A stretch of DNA of 6,434 bases from an uncultured Opitutia bacterium (lineage in GTDB: Bacteria; Verrucomicrobiota; Verrucomicrobiia; Opitutales; UBA953), in the NCBI GenBank assembly GCA_903868455.1, contig CAIPVK010000143.1, positions 1-6,434 on the forward strand, given 5' to 3'. Position 1 is the first letter of the stretch, and each line of letters opens with the position of its first letter. Below, piece by piece: positions 1 to 6,434 of this stretch. Both the position numbers and the translations under genes were made by a program. Below the pieces are notes generated by a model. The model did no database searches and was not told the origin of the DNA. It saw only the letters and a list, made by a program, of their open reading frames with translations.

Positions 1-570
1 CCCGGGCGCGAGCGGCGCGACCATCAGCAGGGCGGAGAGCATCTGGGAGGACGCCGCCGCGTCGCAGGTGATCTCGCCCGCGCGCAATCCCCGGGCGTGG
101 AGCGTGAACGGGAAGCCGTCCGCCCGTCCGCCCGCGGGCGATTCGAACCGCGCGCCCGCCGACTCGAGCGCGCGCAGGAGCCCCGCCATGGGGCGCGCGC
201 GCATCGCCTCGTCGCCGTCGAGCTCGTAGCGCCCCTCCCCGGCCAGGCAGAGGAACGCGGTCAGGAATCGGGCCGCGGTGCCCGCGTTGCCGACGTGCAG
301 GCGCGCCTCGCGCGCGGGTATCCTCCCGCCCAGGCCCATGACGACGATCCGCGCCGCCGCCGCATCCTCCTCGACCCGGAACCCCAGCTCGCGGAGGGCG
401 GCGCAGAGGATACGGGTGTCGCGGCTGAAGAGCGCCCCCTCCAGGCGGGTCTCGCCCTCGGCCAGCGCCGCCAGGATGAGGGCCCGGTTCGTCACGCTCT
501 TGGATCCCGGGACGCGCGCCCGGCCCCGGGCCGGGCCGACGAAGGGGAGGATGGGCAAGGGGGAGGTCAT
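1..570 (-). CDS. aroA: 3-phosphoshikimate 1-carboxyvinyltransferase (EPSP synthase), N-terminal part, cut by window edge
   Basis: The enzyme transfers the enolpyruvyl group of phosphoenolpyruvate to shikimate 3-phosphate, the step before chorismate synthase, in the cytoplasm. The 190 visible residues carry the family motifs in order: PGSKSVTNRAL at about 21-31 (K24 and S25 fit the substrate-binding Lys-Ser), GNAGTAAR at 94-101 (the PEP-binding loop), RARPM at 124-128, and the SSQ triplet at 174-176 that contacts shikimate phosphate. The protein is normally about 420-440 residues, so the second half lies beyond position 1. The ATG at 570 is chosen because it places PGSKS about 20 residues in, as is usual, and follows the tyrA stop by 4 bases. 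No clear Shine-Dalgarno precedes it, so translation is probably coupled to tyrA. The NAGTA loop differs from the NAATG loop of glyphosate-tolerant class II enzymes. Identification is secure. Confidence 0.96.
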   Translation of the reverse strand, partial: MTSPLPILPFVGPARGRARVPGSKSVTNRALILAALAEGETRLEGALFSRDTRILCAALRELGFRVEEDAAAARIVVMGLGGRIPAREARLHVGNAGTAARFLTAFLCLAGEGRYELDGDEAMRARPMAGLLRALESAGARFESPAGGRADGFPFTLHARGLRAGEITCDAAASSQMLSALLMVAPLAPG

Positions 571-574
571 GGGG

Positions 575-1390
575 TCACAGGCCGCGTCGGAAATCCCGGC
601 CTCGGGAGAGGATCGCGCGGACGGCGGCGGCGTCGCCCCGGGAGAGGGCGTCGCGCAGCTCCGTCGCCCCGGCGGCCAAGGCCCCGAGCAGGGGCGCGAC
701 ATGGTCGGCGTTCTCGAGCAGGATCGGGACCCACAGGTCCGGGTCGCCCGCCGCGACGCGCGTGGTGTCGCGAAGGCCGCCCGCCGCCAGGTCGGCGCGC
801 GGCGCGCGCGCGCCGAGGAGCGCGGCGAGCACCGAGGAGGTCGCGTGCGGCAGGTGGCTGATCTCCGCGACCGCGGCGTCGTGGGCCCGCGGCTCCATCT
901 TGCAGACGCGGGCGCCGAGCGAGGCCCAGAACGCCTCGACGGCGCGGGCCGCCTCCGGCAGCGTGCCTTCCGACGTCGTCACGACGCAGGCCCGGCCGTC
1001 GAACAGGTCGGCGCGACCCTCGTCGGCGCCGCCCCTCTCCGAGCCGGCCATGGGATGGCTGCCGACGAACCGCGACGGGTCCGCGAGCGCCGAGGCGGCC
1101 GCGTGAGCCCCCCGCTTCGTGCTTCCGACATCGGTGACGAAAGCGGTCGACCCTATGCCCGGCCTTGCCTCCCCCAGGAGCCCGGCGAGGGTGTCGACGG
1201 GGCACGCCGCGATCACGAGGTCCGCCCCGCGGCAGGCTTCCGCCGGCGTGGTCGCGACCGTCGCCCAGGCGCCCGCCTTCCCGCGGCTCCCGGCCGAGCG
1301 CGACCAGGCGCGCCGCGCAACCCCGGGATGGCGTTCGGCCAAGGCGCGGAGCACCGACGAGCCCAGGAGGCCGACGCCGAGGACCGTCAC
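575..1390 (-). CDS. tyrA: Prephenate/arogenate dehydrogenase
   Basis: NAD(P)-dependent oxidative decarboxylation of prephenate (or arogenate) on the way to tyrosine. From the GTG at 1390 the product is 271 residues. It has a Rossmann start with GVGLLGSS at 5-12, then DVGSTK at 87-92, and SHPMAGSE at 111-118, whose His112 matches the catalytic His of the family. ISHLPH follows at 177-182, and DTTR ends in Arg211, which matches the substrate-carboxylate Arg. There is no chorismate mutase domain in front and no ACT domain behind, so no built-in tyrosine-binding domain is visible. Whether it uses prephenate or arogenate, and NAD or NADP, cannot be told. The start is uncertain: in-frame GTG at 1441 and TTG at 1414 are alternatives, and none has a good ribosome binding site. 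The ATG at 1394 is out of frame. The gene ends 4 bases before aroA, so the two are probably one transcript. Confidence 0.94.
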   Translation of the reverse strand: MTVLGVGLLGSSVLRALAERHPGVARRAWSRSAGSRGKAGAWATVATTPAEACRGADLVIAACPVDTLAGLLGEARPGIGSTAFVTDVGSTKRGAHAAASALADPSRFVGSHPMAGSERGGADEGRADLFDGRACVVTTSEGTLPEAARAVEAFWASLGARVCKMEPRAHDAAVAEISHLPHATSSVLAALLGARAPRADLAAGGLRDTTRVAAGDPDLWVPILLENADHVAPLLGALAAGATELRDALSRGDAAAVRAILSRGRDFRRGL

Positions 1391-1458
1391 GCATCTGGGA
1401 GGGGGGATTTCCAAGGTTGAAAGGGTTTTTTTAAGCCACACAGTTCGACAGCGTCCAA
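1387..1458 (-). promoter_or_regulatory. Possible leader reading frame of 23 codons upstream of and overlapping the tyrA start
   Basis: On the minus strand a GGGAGG (1471-1466) lies 7 bases before a TTG at 1458. That TTG opens a frame of 23 codons ending in TGA at 1389-1387. The stop overlaps the proposed GTG start of tyrA as GTGA, a typical translational-coupling arrangement. The peptide would contain one Phe, one Trp and no Tyr, so it does not look like a classic tyrosine or phenylalanine attenuation leader. Codons 9-11 read TTA AAA AAA, giving an A_AAA_AAA heptamer (1432-1426). A -1 shift there moves reading into the tyrA frame and would give a 294-residue TyrA. The motif positions are seen directly; function is inference and could be chance in such GC-rich sequence. 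Confidence 0.25.
1430..1458 (-). promoter_or_regulatory. Weak sigma70-like promoter candidate for tyrA-aroA
   Basis: On the minus strand TTGGAC (1458-1453) and CTTAAA (1435-1430) are separated by 17 bases, in the only AT-richer patch of the intergenic region. The match to TTGACA/TATAAT is poor, about 4 of 6 and 3 of 6. If it is real, transcription would start near 1420-1424. The upstream TTG frame would then not be fully transcribed, and tyrA would start at the TTG at 1414 or the GTG at 1390. Confidence 0.2.
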
Positions 1459-1465
1459 TGCAAAA

Positions 1466-1489
1466 CCTCCCTGCGGGGGGGTCCCCCAG
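1466..1489 (+). promoter_or_regulatory. Two alternative hairpins just before the SUMF1-like gene
   Basis: A run of seven G (1475-1481) can pair upstream with CCTCCC (1466-1471; loop TGC, one G-U pair). It can also pair downstream within CTG...CCCCCAG (1471-1489; one bulged C). The two folds exclude each other and lie 7 or more bases before the GTG at 1496, in the likely 5' leader. No T-run follows, so neither is an intrinsic terminator. The pairing is seen; any regulatory role is a guess. Confidence 0.2.
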
Positions 1490-1495
1490 CCATCC

Positions 1496-3256
1496 GTGAA
1501 TCCCAAATTCGAGACCCAGGCCCCCCAGCGCCGAGCCGACCTTCCCGGCGAGAGGAGGGCCTTGGCCCTGCGCCGCCTGAGGGAGCGGCTCCTGCTGCCG
1601 GTCGCGGGCGGCCTCCTTCTCCTGGGTGTCCTGGCCGCCGCCTGGGTCATCTCCGAGGACCAGCGCTCCGGCAAGGGCCTCCGCCGCGAGATCTCCGAGG
1701 ACGAGTCCAAGCGCCTCCGGGAGGAGGTCGATGAGCGCGAGCGCAACTTCGCCACCCTCGTCCAGCGCAAGGCGCGCGTGACCGCCGAGGACCTCGCCGA
1801 GCTCGAGGCCGCCGTCGCCGCCCAGGAGCGGTTCATCGCCGCCGCCGGCAGCATCCCGGCCGAGACCAACCGCCTCGACGGCCTCCGCACCAAGCTCCAC
1901 GGCTTCAAGGCCGAGGCCCTGCGCGAGGCCTCGGTGGCCGCCGAGAAGGCCGCGGAGCAGGCGCAGGCCGCGGGCAAGCCCGACGAGGCCGTCGCCCGCC
2001 TGCGCGAGGCGCTCGCCCTGGAGGCCGAGATCGCCGACAAGTGGGTGCTCTCCAACCTCGAGGACAGGGGGCGCGTCACCCGCCTGGATTTCCGCCTCCG
2101 CCGCCTCGAGGCCGAGCCGCTTTGGCGCCGGGGTCGCGAGCTCGAGGCCCAGGCGCGAGCCGCCGCCAAGTCGGGCGATTTCGACACCGCCGAGGAGCTC
2201 GTCCTCCGCGCCCAGGACGAGGAGCGCGCCTACGCCCTCCGTTATCGCGACGTCCTCGCCACCGAGCACGACCGGGTCGAGCGGCTCGCCCGCCTCGCCG
2301 AGGACTTCCGCTCGCAGGCCGCCAAGGCCATCCTTGACCTCCGCGTCCGCGAGGCCGAGCAGGCCGAGCGCGCCCGCGAATGGCCCCGCGCCGCCGCCCT
2401 CTGGGCGGAGGCCGCCGGCCGCTCCGCGGAGCTCGTGCGGCTCTATCCCAACAGCGCCAACGCCGACGAGAAGGCCGTCCTCGTCCACGCGCGCCGCGAG
2501 GCGCTCGCCCGCGCCATGCCCGACGTCGAGCGCTTCCGCGCCTCGATGGAGGAGGTGCGCGAGCGGCTACGCGCCGGGGAGATCGCCCAGGCCTCCGCCG
2601 TGGCCGCCGCCGCCGCCGCGCGCCTCGACGTCCTCGTCCGCCAGTTCCCCGAGGCCCTCGCGCCCGAGGATCTCGATCGCCGCCAGCTCGCCGTCATCCA
2701 GGAGCGGCTCTCCAGCCTCGCCGTCGTCCGCGAGATCTTCGTCACCCAGCTGGTCGCCTTGCCCGCCCATCCCGGCCGCCGCATCCTCCGCACCGAGGTC
2801 AACCAGGCGCTCTACCAGGCCGTCATGGGCTCCAATCCCAGCGCCAAGCGCGACCCCGCGCTGCCCGCGGAGTCCATGGACCACGGCCAAGCCACCGAGT
2901 TCGCCCGCCGCCTCGGCTGGCTGACCGGATTGAACGTCCGCCTTCCCTCGCCCGAGGAGCTCGCCGCCGCCCACCAGGCCGACGGCCGCGCCGTCCCCTC
3001 CGAGGAGGCCTGGACGCTCGACACCTCCGACGGCCGCGTCCACCCCGTCGGCACCTCCAAGGCCAACCCCGCCGGCATCCACGACCTTCTCGGCAACGTC
3101 GCCGAATGGGCGCTGCCCTCGGCCGCCGGCCCCCGCGCTCCCGTCGTCGGCGGCGACGCCCAGTCCGTCCCCGAGGGCGACCGGCTGCCGGTCGACCAGG
3201 TGGCCAAGGGCGAGACCTCGCGTCTCCGCGGCTTCCGGGTCGTCGTCACCCCTTGA
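1496..3256 (+). CDS. Single-pass membrane protein with helical stalk and degenerate SUMF1 (formylglycine-generating enzyme-like) domain
   Basis: 586 residues from a GTG start. Residues 1-31 are arginine-rich. A hydrophobic helix at about 32-52 follows with no signal-peptidase site, so by the positive-inside rule the bulk lies outside the cytoplasmic membrane. Residues 55-420 are highly charged, Ala/Glu/Arg-rich and predicted helical, with TPR-like or coiled-coil character (for example AAGKPDEAVARLREAL at 158-173 and a similar segment at 222-240). From about 430 a SUMF1/FGE-type domain is recognisable: TEVNQALYQAVMGSNPSA (433-450), RLPSPEELAAA (482-492), HPVGTSKANPAGIHDLLGNVAEW (516-538, given in part: GNVAEW 533-538), GGD (552-554) and RGFRVV (578-583). 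The domain is only about 155 residues, shorter than usual, and the whole protein has no cysteine, so it cannot do the copper/cysteine chemistry of true FGE. It probably binds or scaffolds rather than catalyses. The stop is 2 bases before the next gene. Specific function unknown. Confidence 0.85.
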   Translation: MNPKFETQAPQRRADLPGERRALALRRLRERLLLPVAGGLLLLGVLAAAWVISEDQRSGKGLRREISEDESKRLREEVDERERNFATLVQRKARVTAEDLAELEAAVAAQERFIAAAGSIPAETNRLDGLRTKLHGFKAEALREASVAAEKAAEQAQAAGKPDEAVARLREALALEAEIADKWVLSNLEDRGRVTRLDFRLRRLEAEPLWRRGRELEAQARAAAKSGDFDTAEELVLRAQDEERAYALRYRDVLATEHDRVERLARLAEDFRSQAAKAILDLRVREAEQAERAREWPRAAALWAEAAGRSAELVRLYPNSANADEKAVLVHARREALARAMPDVERFRASMEEVRERLRAGEIAQASAVAAAAAARLDVLVRQFPEALAPEDLDRRQLAVIQERLSSLAVVREIFVTQLVALPAHPGRRILRTEVNQALYQAVMGSNPSAKRDPALPAESMDHGQATEFARRLGWLTGLNVRLPSPEELAAAHQADGRAVPSEEAWTLDTSDGRVHPVGTSKANPAGIHDLLGNVAEWALPSAAGPRAPVVGGDAQSVPEGDRLPVDQVAKGETSRLRGFRVVVTP

Positions 3257-3258
3257 CC

Positions 3259-5151
3259 ATGGCCTCGCCCACCGCCCGTTCCCTCGCCCGCCACCTCGCG
3301 CTGGCCTCCGGGTACGCCGCCCTGCTCGCCGCCGCCTTCTGGTTCTCCTACAAGCTGCGCTTCTTCGACGCCTCGCTGGAGAGCGCCGATCGCCAGGTCG
3401 CGATCTTTATCGACCAACGCGCGGATCTCCTTCCCTGGGTGGTGCTGATGAAGGTCGGCCTGCTTTGGCTGGTCGGCCACTTCCGCGGCTTCATCGCGTT
3501 CTTCCGCCTGCGCGACGGCATCCAGCTCGCCGGCGTGCTCCTCGTCTCCACCGGCCTCCTGCTCGGCTACACGCTGCTCGCCCGCTATGGGATAGGGACG
3601 CCCCTGCCCGCGCCGCCCCGCGGCGTGGTGCTCATCGACTTCAACCTGTCCATGCTGCTGCTCTTCGCCGCGCGCGTCGGGATCCGCGCCGCCGTCGAGC
3701 GACGCGCCTCGCGCGCCGAGCGGGGCAAGCCCTCTGAGCGCGTCGCCATCGTCGGCGCGGGCAGCGCCGGCGCCCAGCTCGCCGCCGAGCTCCTCCATCG
3801 CCGGGGCCACGGGCTCAACCCCGTCTGCTTCCTCGACGACGACCCCGCCAAGCTCGGGCTCGAGGTCCACGGCGTCCCCGTCGCCGGCTCCCCCGCCCAG
3901 CTGGCCGCCCTGCGCGAGCGCCTCCGCTTCACCAAGGTCATCCTCGCCCTCCCGTCGGCCAGCGTGCGCCGCGTCCGCGAGGTCAACGACGCCTGCGCCA
4001 AGCTCGGGCTGACGACGCTCGCCGTGCCCTCCCTCCGCGAGCTCGCCACCGGGCGCGTGCGCGCCGCCGACCTCCGCGAGGTCTCGCTCGAGGACCTGCT
4101 CGGGCGCGAGCCGGCCAAGCTGGACGACGCCGGCATCGCCGCCATCCTCGCCGACAAGGTCGTGCTCGTGACCGGCGCGGGCGGCAGCATCGGCTCCGAG
4201 ATCGCCCGCCAGGTCGCCGCGCGCCGCCCGGCCCGGCTCCTCATCCTCGACCAGTGCGAGGTGCTTCTCTACCAGATCGAGCAGGACCTCGTCTCGCGCG
4301 GCTACGGCGCGCTCATCACGCCGCTCGTCGCCGACGTCACGGACCTCGTCCGGCTGTCCGCCCTGTTCGAGAAATACCGCCCCCAGGTCGTCCTCCACGC
4401 CGCCGCGCACAAGCACGTGCCGATGATGGAGTCGCAGCCCGGCGAGGCCCTCAAGAACAACGCCCTCGGCACGGAGACCGTCGCCCGCCTCGCCTCGGAG
4501 TCGGGCGCCGAGCGCTTCGTCCTCATCTCCACCGACAAGGCCATCAACCCGACCAACGCCATGGGCGCCTCCAAGCGCCTCGCGGAGATCGCCGTCCAGG
4601 CCCTGCAGGCCCGGCCGGGCAACCGCACCCGCATGATGGCCGTGCGCTTCGGCAACGTGCTCGGGTCGAGCGGCTCGGTCATCCCCCTCTTCCGACGCCA
4701 GATCGCGGCGGGCGGCCCCGTGACGGTCACGCACCCCGACGTCACCCGCTACTTCATGACCATCCCCGAGGCGGTCGGCCTGGTCCTCCAGTCGGCCACC
4801 CTCGGCGAGGGCGGCGAGATCTTCGTCCTGGATATGGGCGAGCCCATGCGGATCGTCGACGTCGCGCGCGAGCTCATCCGCCTCAGCGGCCTCCGGCCCG
4901 ACGTCGACATCGAGATCCGCATCACCGGCCTCCGGCCCGGCGAGAAGCTCTTCGAGGAGCTGCAGCACAGCGGCGAGGCCTTCGCGCCCACCGCCCACCC
5001 GCGCATCACGCGCTTCCTCGCCCGTCCCATGGACTGGGAGGCGCTCGACGGCTTCCTGGCCCGCGTGCGCGAGCTCGTCCAGGCCGACCGCGACCGCTGC
5101 AAGCTCGGGGTCAAGGAGCTCGTCCCCGAGTACACGCCCTACCTCGAGTGA
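3259..5151 (+). CDS. Membrane-bound nucleotide-sugar 4,6-dehydratase, CapD/FlaA1/WbpM/PglF family
   Basis: Probably converts UDP-GlcNAc to the 4-keto-6-deoxy sugar, the first step toward deoxyamino sugars in surface polysaccharides or glycoproteins. The 630 residues match full-length family members. Four membrane helices lie at about 12-32, 56-75, 88-108 and 122-142. A first Rossmann-like domain has VGAGSAGAQ at 165-173. The catalytic short-chain dehydrogenase domain starts with TGAGGSIGSE at 305-314, then HAAAHKHVPMME (380-391), ISTDKAINPTNAMGASK (423-439) and RFGNVLGSSGSVIP (463-476). Met435 stands where most short-chain dehydrogenases have the catalytic Tyr, with Lys439 retained. This is the normal state for the WbpM/PglF type, where Asp and Lys of TDK (425-427) do the chemistry. 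The ATG at 3259 follows the previous stop by 2 bases and sits just ahead of the first membrane helix, although the open frame extends further upstream. No glycosyltransferase or aminotransferase neighbour is visible, so the final sugar is unknown. Confidence 0.93.
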   Translation: MASPTARSLARHLALASGYAALLAAAFWFSYKLRFFDASLESADRQVAIFIDQRADLLPWVVLMKVGLLWLVGHFRGFIAFFRLRDGIQLAGVLLVSTGLLLGYTLLARYGIGTPLPAPPRGVVLIDFNLSMLLLFAARVGIRAAVERRASRAERGKPSERVAIVGAGSAGAQLAAELLHRRGHGLNPVCFLDDDPAKLGLEVHGVPVAGSPAQLAALRERLRFTKVILALPSASVRRVREVNDACAKLGLTTLAVPSLRELATGRVRAADLREVSLEDLLGREPAKLDDAGIAAILADKVVLVTGAGGSIGSEIARQVAARRPARLLILDQCEVLLYQIEQDLVSRGYGALITPLVADVTDLVRLSALFEKYRPQVVLHAAAHKHVPMMESQPGEALKNNALGTETVARLASESGAERFVLISTDKAINPTNAMGASKRLAEIAVQALQARPGNRTRMMAVRFGNVLGSSGSVIPLFRRQIAAGGPVTVTHPDVTRYFMTIPEAVGLVLQSATLGEGGEIFVLDMGEPMRIVDVARELIRLSGLRPDVDIEIRITGLRPGEKLFEELQHSGEAFAPTAHPRITRFLARPMDWEALDGFLARVRELVQADRDRCKLGVKELVPEYTPYLE

Positions 5152-5198
5152 TCCCGATTCGGGCTTTTCATCCCCTCGCCGCGCCGCACGTTCCCCGC

Positions 5199-5714
5199 AT
5201 GGCCCAAGCCCGCCCCCGACCCGTCGTCGGCATCCTCATGGGCTCCCAGTCCGACTGGGAGACGATGTCGCACGCCGCCGACACCCTCCGCGCCCTGCGC
5301 GTGCCCTTCGAGGCCGAGGTGGTCTCCGCCCACCGCACCCCCCGCAAGATGGTCGACTATGCCGCGTCCGCCGCCGACCGCGGCTTCCGCGTGCTCATCG
5401 CCGGCGCCGGCGGCGCGGCCCACCTCCCCGGGATGGTCGCCTCGCTGACGGCCCTCCCCGTGCTCGGCGTGCCCGTCGAGTCCCGCGCGCTGAAGGGTCT
5501 CGATTCCCTGCTGTCCATCGCCCAGATGCCCGGCGGCATCCCCGTCCACACCTTCGCCGTCGGCAAGCCCGGCGCGATCAACGCCGCCCTCGGCGCCGCC
5601 GCCATCCTCGCCCTCGCCGACCCCGCGCTTTCCCGGCGCCTCGCCGCCTTCCGCTCCCGCCAGACGCGCGCGGTGCTCGCCAACCCCGTTCCCGGTCGCA
5701 AGGGCCGGCGCTGA
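5199..5714 (+). CDS. purE: N5-carboxyaminoimidazole ribonucleotide mutase (PurE, class I)
   Basis: Moves the carboxyl group of N5-CAIR to C4 to give CAIR in de novo purine synthesis, working on the product of PurK next door. The 171 residues match class I PurE, which is usually 160-175. Motifs in order: GSQSDW (15-20), SAHRTP (43-48) with the catalytic His45, AGAGGAAHLPGM (68-79), LPVLGVPV (86-93), and SLLSIAQMPGGIPV (103-116) followed by GKPGAINAAL (122-131). The ATG at 5199 puts GSQSD at the expected distance. The presence of purK alongside supports the bacterial two-enzyme route and a class I assignment, rather than the animal AIR carboxylase type. It lies 47 bases after the dehydratase gene and 3 bases before purK. 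Confidence 0.97.
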   Translation: MAQARPRPVVGILMGSQSDWETMSHAADTLRALRVPFEAEVVSAHRTPRKMVDYAASAADRGFRVLIAGAGGAAHLPGMVASLTALPVLGVPVESRALKGLDSLLSIAQMPGGIPVHTFAVGKPGAINAALGAAAILALADPALSRRLAAFRSRQTRAVLANPVPGRKGRR

Positions 5715-5717
5715 GGG

Positions 5718-6434
5718 ATGGAGCTTCCCCTGCAGCCCGGTTCCTGGGTCGGCATCCTCGGCGGGGGCCAGCTCGGCCGGATGAGCGCGGAGGCGGCCCG
5801 CCGCCTCGGCTACCGCGTGCGGACCCTCGACCCGTCGCCGGGCGCGTGCGCCGCGGCCGTGTCGGACGAGCATGTCACCGCCGCATGGGACGACCTCGCC
5901 GCCCTCGACCGGTTCGCCGCGGGGTGCGGGCGCGTCACGCTCGAGTTCGAGAACATCCCCCCGGCCACGGTCGCCCACCTCGCGCGCGCCGTCCCCTGCC
6001 ACCCTTCCGCCGAGGTCCTCGCCACCTGCCAGAACCGCCGCCGCGAGAAGCTCTTCCTGCGCGAGGCCGGCATCCCCTGCGCGCCCTTCGAGGTCGTCGA
6101 TTCCCGCGACGCGCTCCCCGCCGCGCTCGGCCGCGTCGGCTATCCCGCCGTCCTGAAGACCGCCGACTTCGGCTACGACGGCAAGGGGCAGGCCAAGCTC
6201 GCCGACGCCTCGGCCGACCTCGACGCGGCCTGGGCGCGCATGGGCGGCGCCTCCGCCGTGCTCGAGGGCTGGGTGCCCTTCGACCTCGAGCTCTCCGTGC
6301 TCGTCGCGCGCCGCGCGGACGGCGCGACCGCGGCCTACGAGCCGGCCGAGAACCTCCATCGCGACCACATCCTCCACCTCTCGCTCTCGCCCGCGCGGAT
6401 CGACCCCGCGCTGGCCGCGCGCGCGAAGGCCCTC
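5718..6434 (+). CDS. purK: N5-carboxyaminoimidazole ribonucleotide synthase (PurK), N-terminal part, cut by window edge
   Basis: ATP-grasp ligase that joins bicarbonate to AIR to form N5-CAIR, the substrate of PurE. I translated 239 residues from the ATG at 5718 to the last base with no stop. The start is GILGGGQLGRM (12-22), the usual N-terminal fold. TLEFENI (74-80) matches the conserved FEN motif. QNRRREKLFLREAGIP (105-120) matches the QDR..EK.FL region. LKTADFGYDGKGQ (146-158) is the ATP-binding loop, and FDLELSV (188-194) and ENLH (211-214) follow. The family length is about 360-390, so roughly the last third is missing. The start follows the purE stop by 3 bases, so the two are almost certainly cotranscribed, probably with coupled translation. 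Confidence 0.96.
   Translation, partial: MELPLQPGSWVGILGGGQLGRMSAEAARRLGYRVRTLDPSPGACAAAVSDEHVTAAWDDLAALDRFAAGCGRVTLEFENIPPATVAHLARAVPCHPSAEVLATCQNRRREKLFLREAGIPCAPFEVVDSRDALPAALGRVGYPAVLKTADFGYDGKGQAKLADASADLDAAWARMGGASAVLEGWVPFDLELSVLVARRADGATAAYEPAENLHRDHILHLSLSPARIDPALAARAKAL

Noticed and set aside
97..1420. Plus-strand open frames of 254 and 380 residues
   Set aside because: Antisense to aroA and tyrA, Arg/Pro/Gly-rich low complexity, no motif.
1417..1445. TTGAAA as a -35 box for the SUMF1-like gene
   Set aside because: At 16-18 bases downstream there is no -10-like sequence (ACAGTT at 17).
1391..2488. Minus-strand frame that extends the tyrA frame upstream to give 637 residues
   Set aside because: Beyond the intergenic region it is antisense to the SUMF1-like gene, is low-complexity Gly/Leu/Ala/Glu-rich and matches nothing; TyrA homology begins only near 1390.
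2380..3258. Upstream extension of the dehydratase frame to 923 residues
   Set aside because: This stretch is Arg/Pro-rich noise overlapping the SUMF1-like gene; family members begin with the membrane helix that follows the ATG at 3259.
2812..4998. 728-residue minus-strand open frame
   Set aside because: Antisense to the dehydratase gene, with repetitive Gly/Asp/Glu/Ala composition typical of the reverse of GC-rich codons; no domain recognised.
3259..5151. Missing catalytic Tyr in the dehydratase as a sign of inactivation
   Set aside because: Met at this position is normal in the WbpM/PglF/CapD type, so the enzyme is expected to be active.
5153..5168. CCCG-ATT-CGGG hairpin followed by CTTTTC after the dehydratase stop
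   Set aside because: A stem of four pairs and only four T is too weak to call an intrinsic terminator.
5139..6377. 412-residue minus-strand open frame over purE and purK
   Set aside because: Both sense genes are unmistakable; the reverse frame is a compositional shadow.

Overview
The window is very GC-rich bacterial chromosome, almost entirely coding. It holds two gene blocks that point away from each other across a short intergenic region at 1391-1495. The organism cannot be fixed from this sequence. The high GC, the tyrA-aroA pairing, starts mostly without Shine-Dalgarno sequences, and a membrane-anchored formylglycine-generating-enzyme-like (SUMF1-like) protein would suit a Verrucomicrobiota or Planctomycetota-type bacterium. 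That placement is an inference, not something the sequence shows.

Left block, minus strand (1-1390): a prephenate/arogenate dehydrogenase gene (tyrA) is followed after 4 bases by aroA (EPSP synthase), which runs off the left edge. Both belong to aromatic amino acid synthesis. AroA completes the trunk of the shikimate pathway just before chorismate, and TyrA acts in the tyrosine branch. The tyrA start is uncertain. Upstream lies a Shine-Dalgarno-preceded 23-codon reading frame that contains a seven-A slippery run and whose stop overlaps the GTG chosen for tyrA.

Right block, plus strand (1496-6434): four tightly packed genes. The first encodes a 586-residue single-pass membrane protein with a long charged helical region and a compact, cysteine-free SUMF1-like domain at its C-terminus. 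Two bases later begins a 630-residue membrane-bound nucleotide-sugar 4,6-dehydratase of the CapD/FlaA1/WbpM/PglF family. After a 47-base gap come purE and purK, 3 bases apart, the latter cut by the right edge. PurK and PurE together convert AIR to CAIR in purine synthesis.

The aromatic and purine genes are ordinary housekeeping genes. The least understood item is the cysteine-free SUMF1-like membrane protein, tightly linked to the sugar dehydratase. The regulatory region upstream of tyrA is the second item worth a closer look. I found no mobile element, CRISPR array, tRNA or rRNA.
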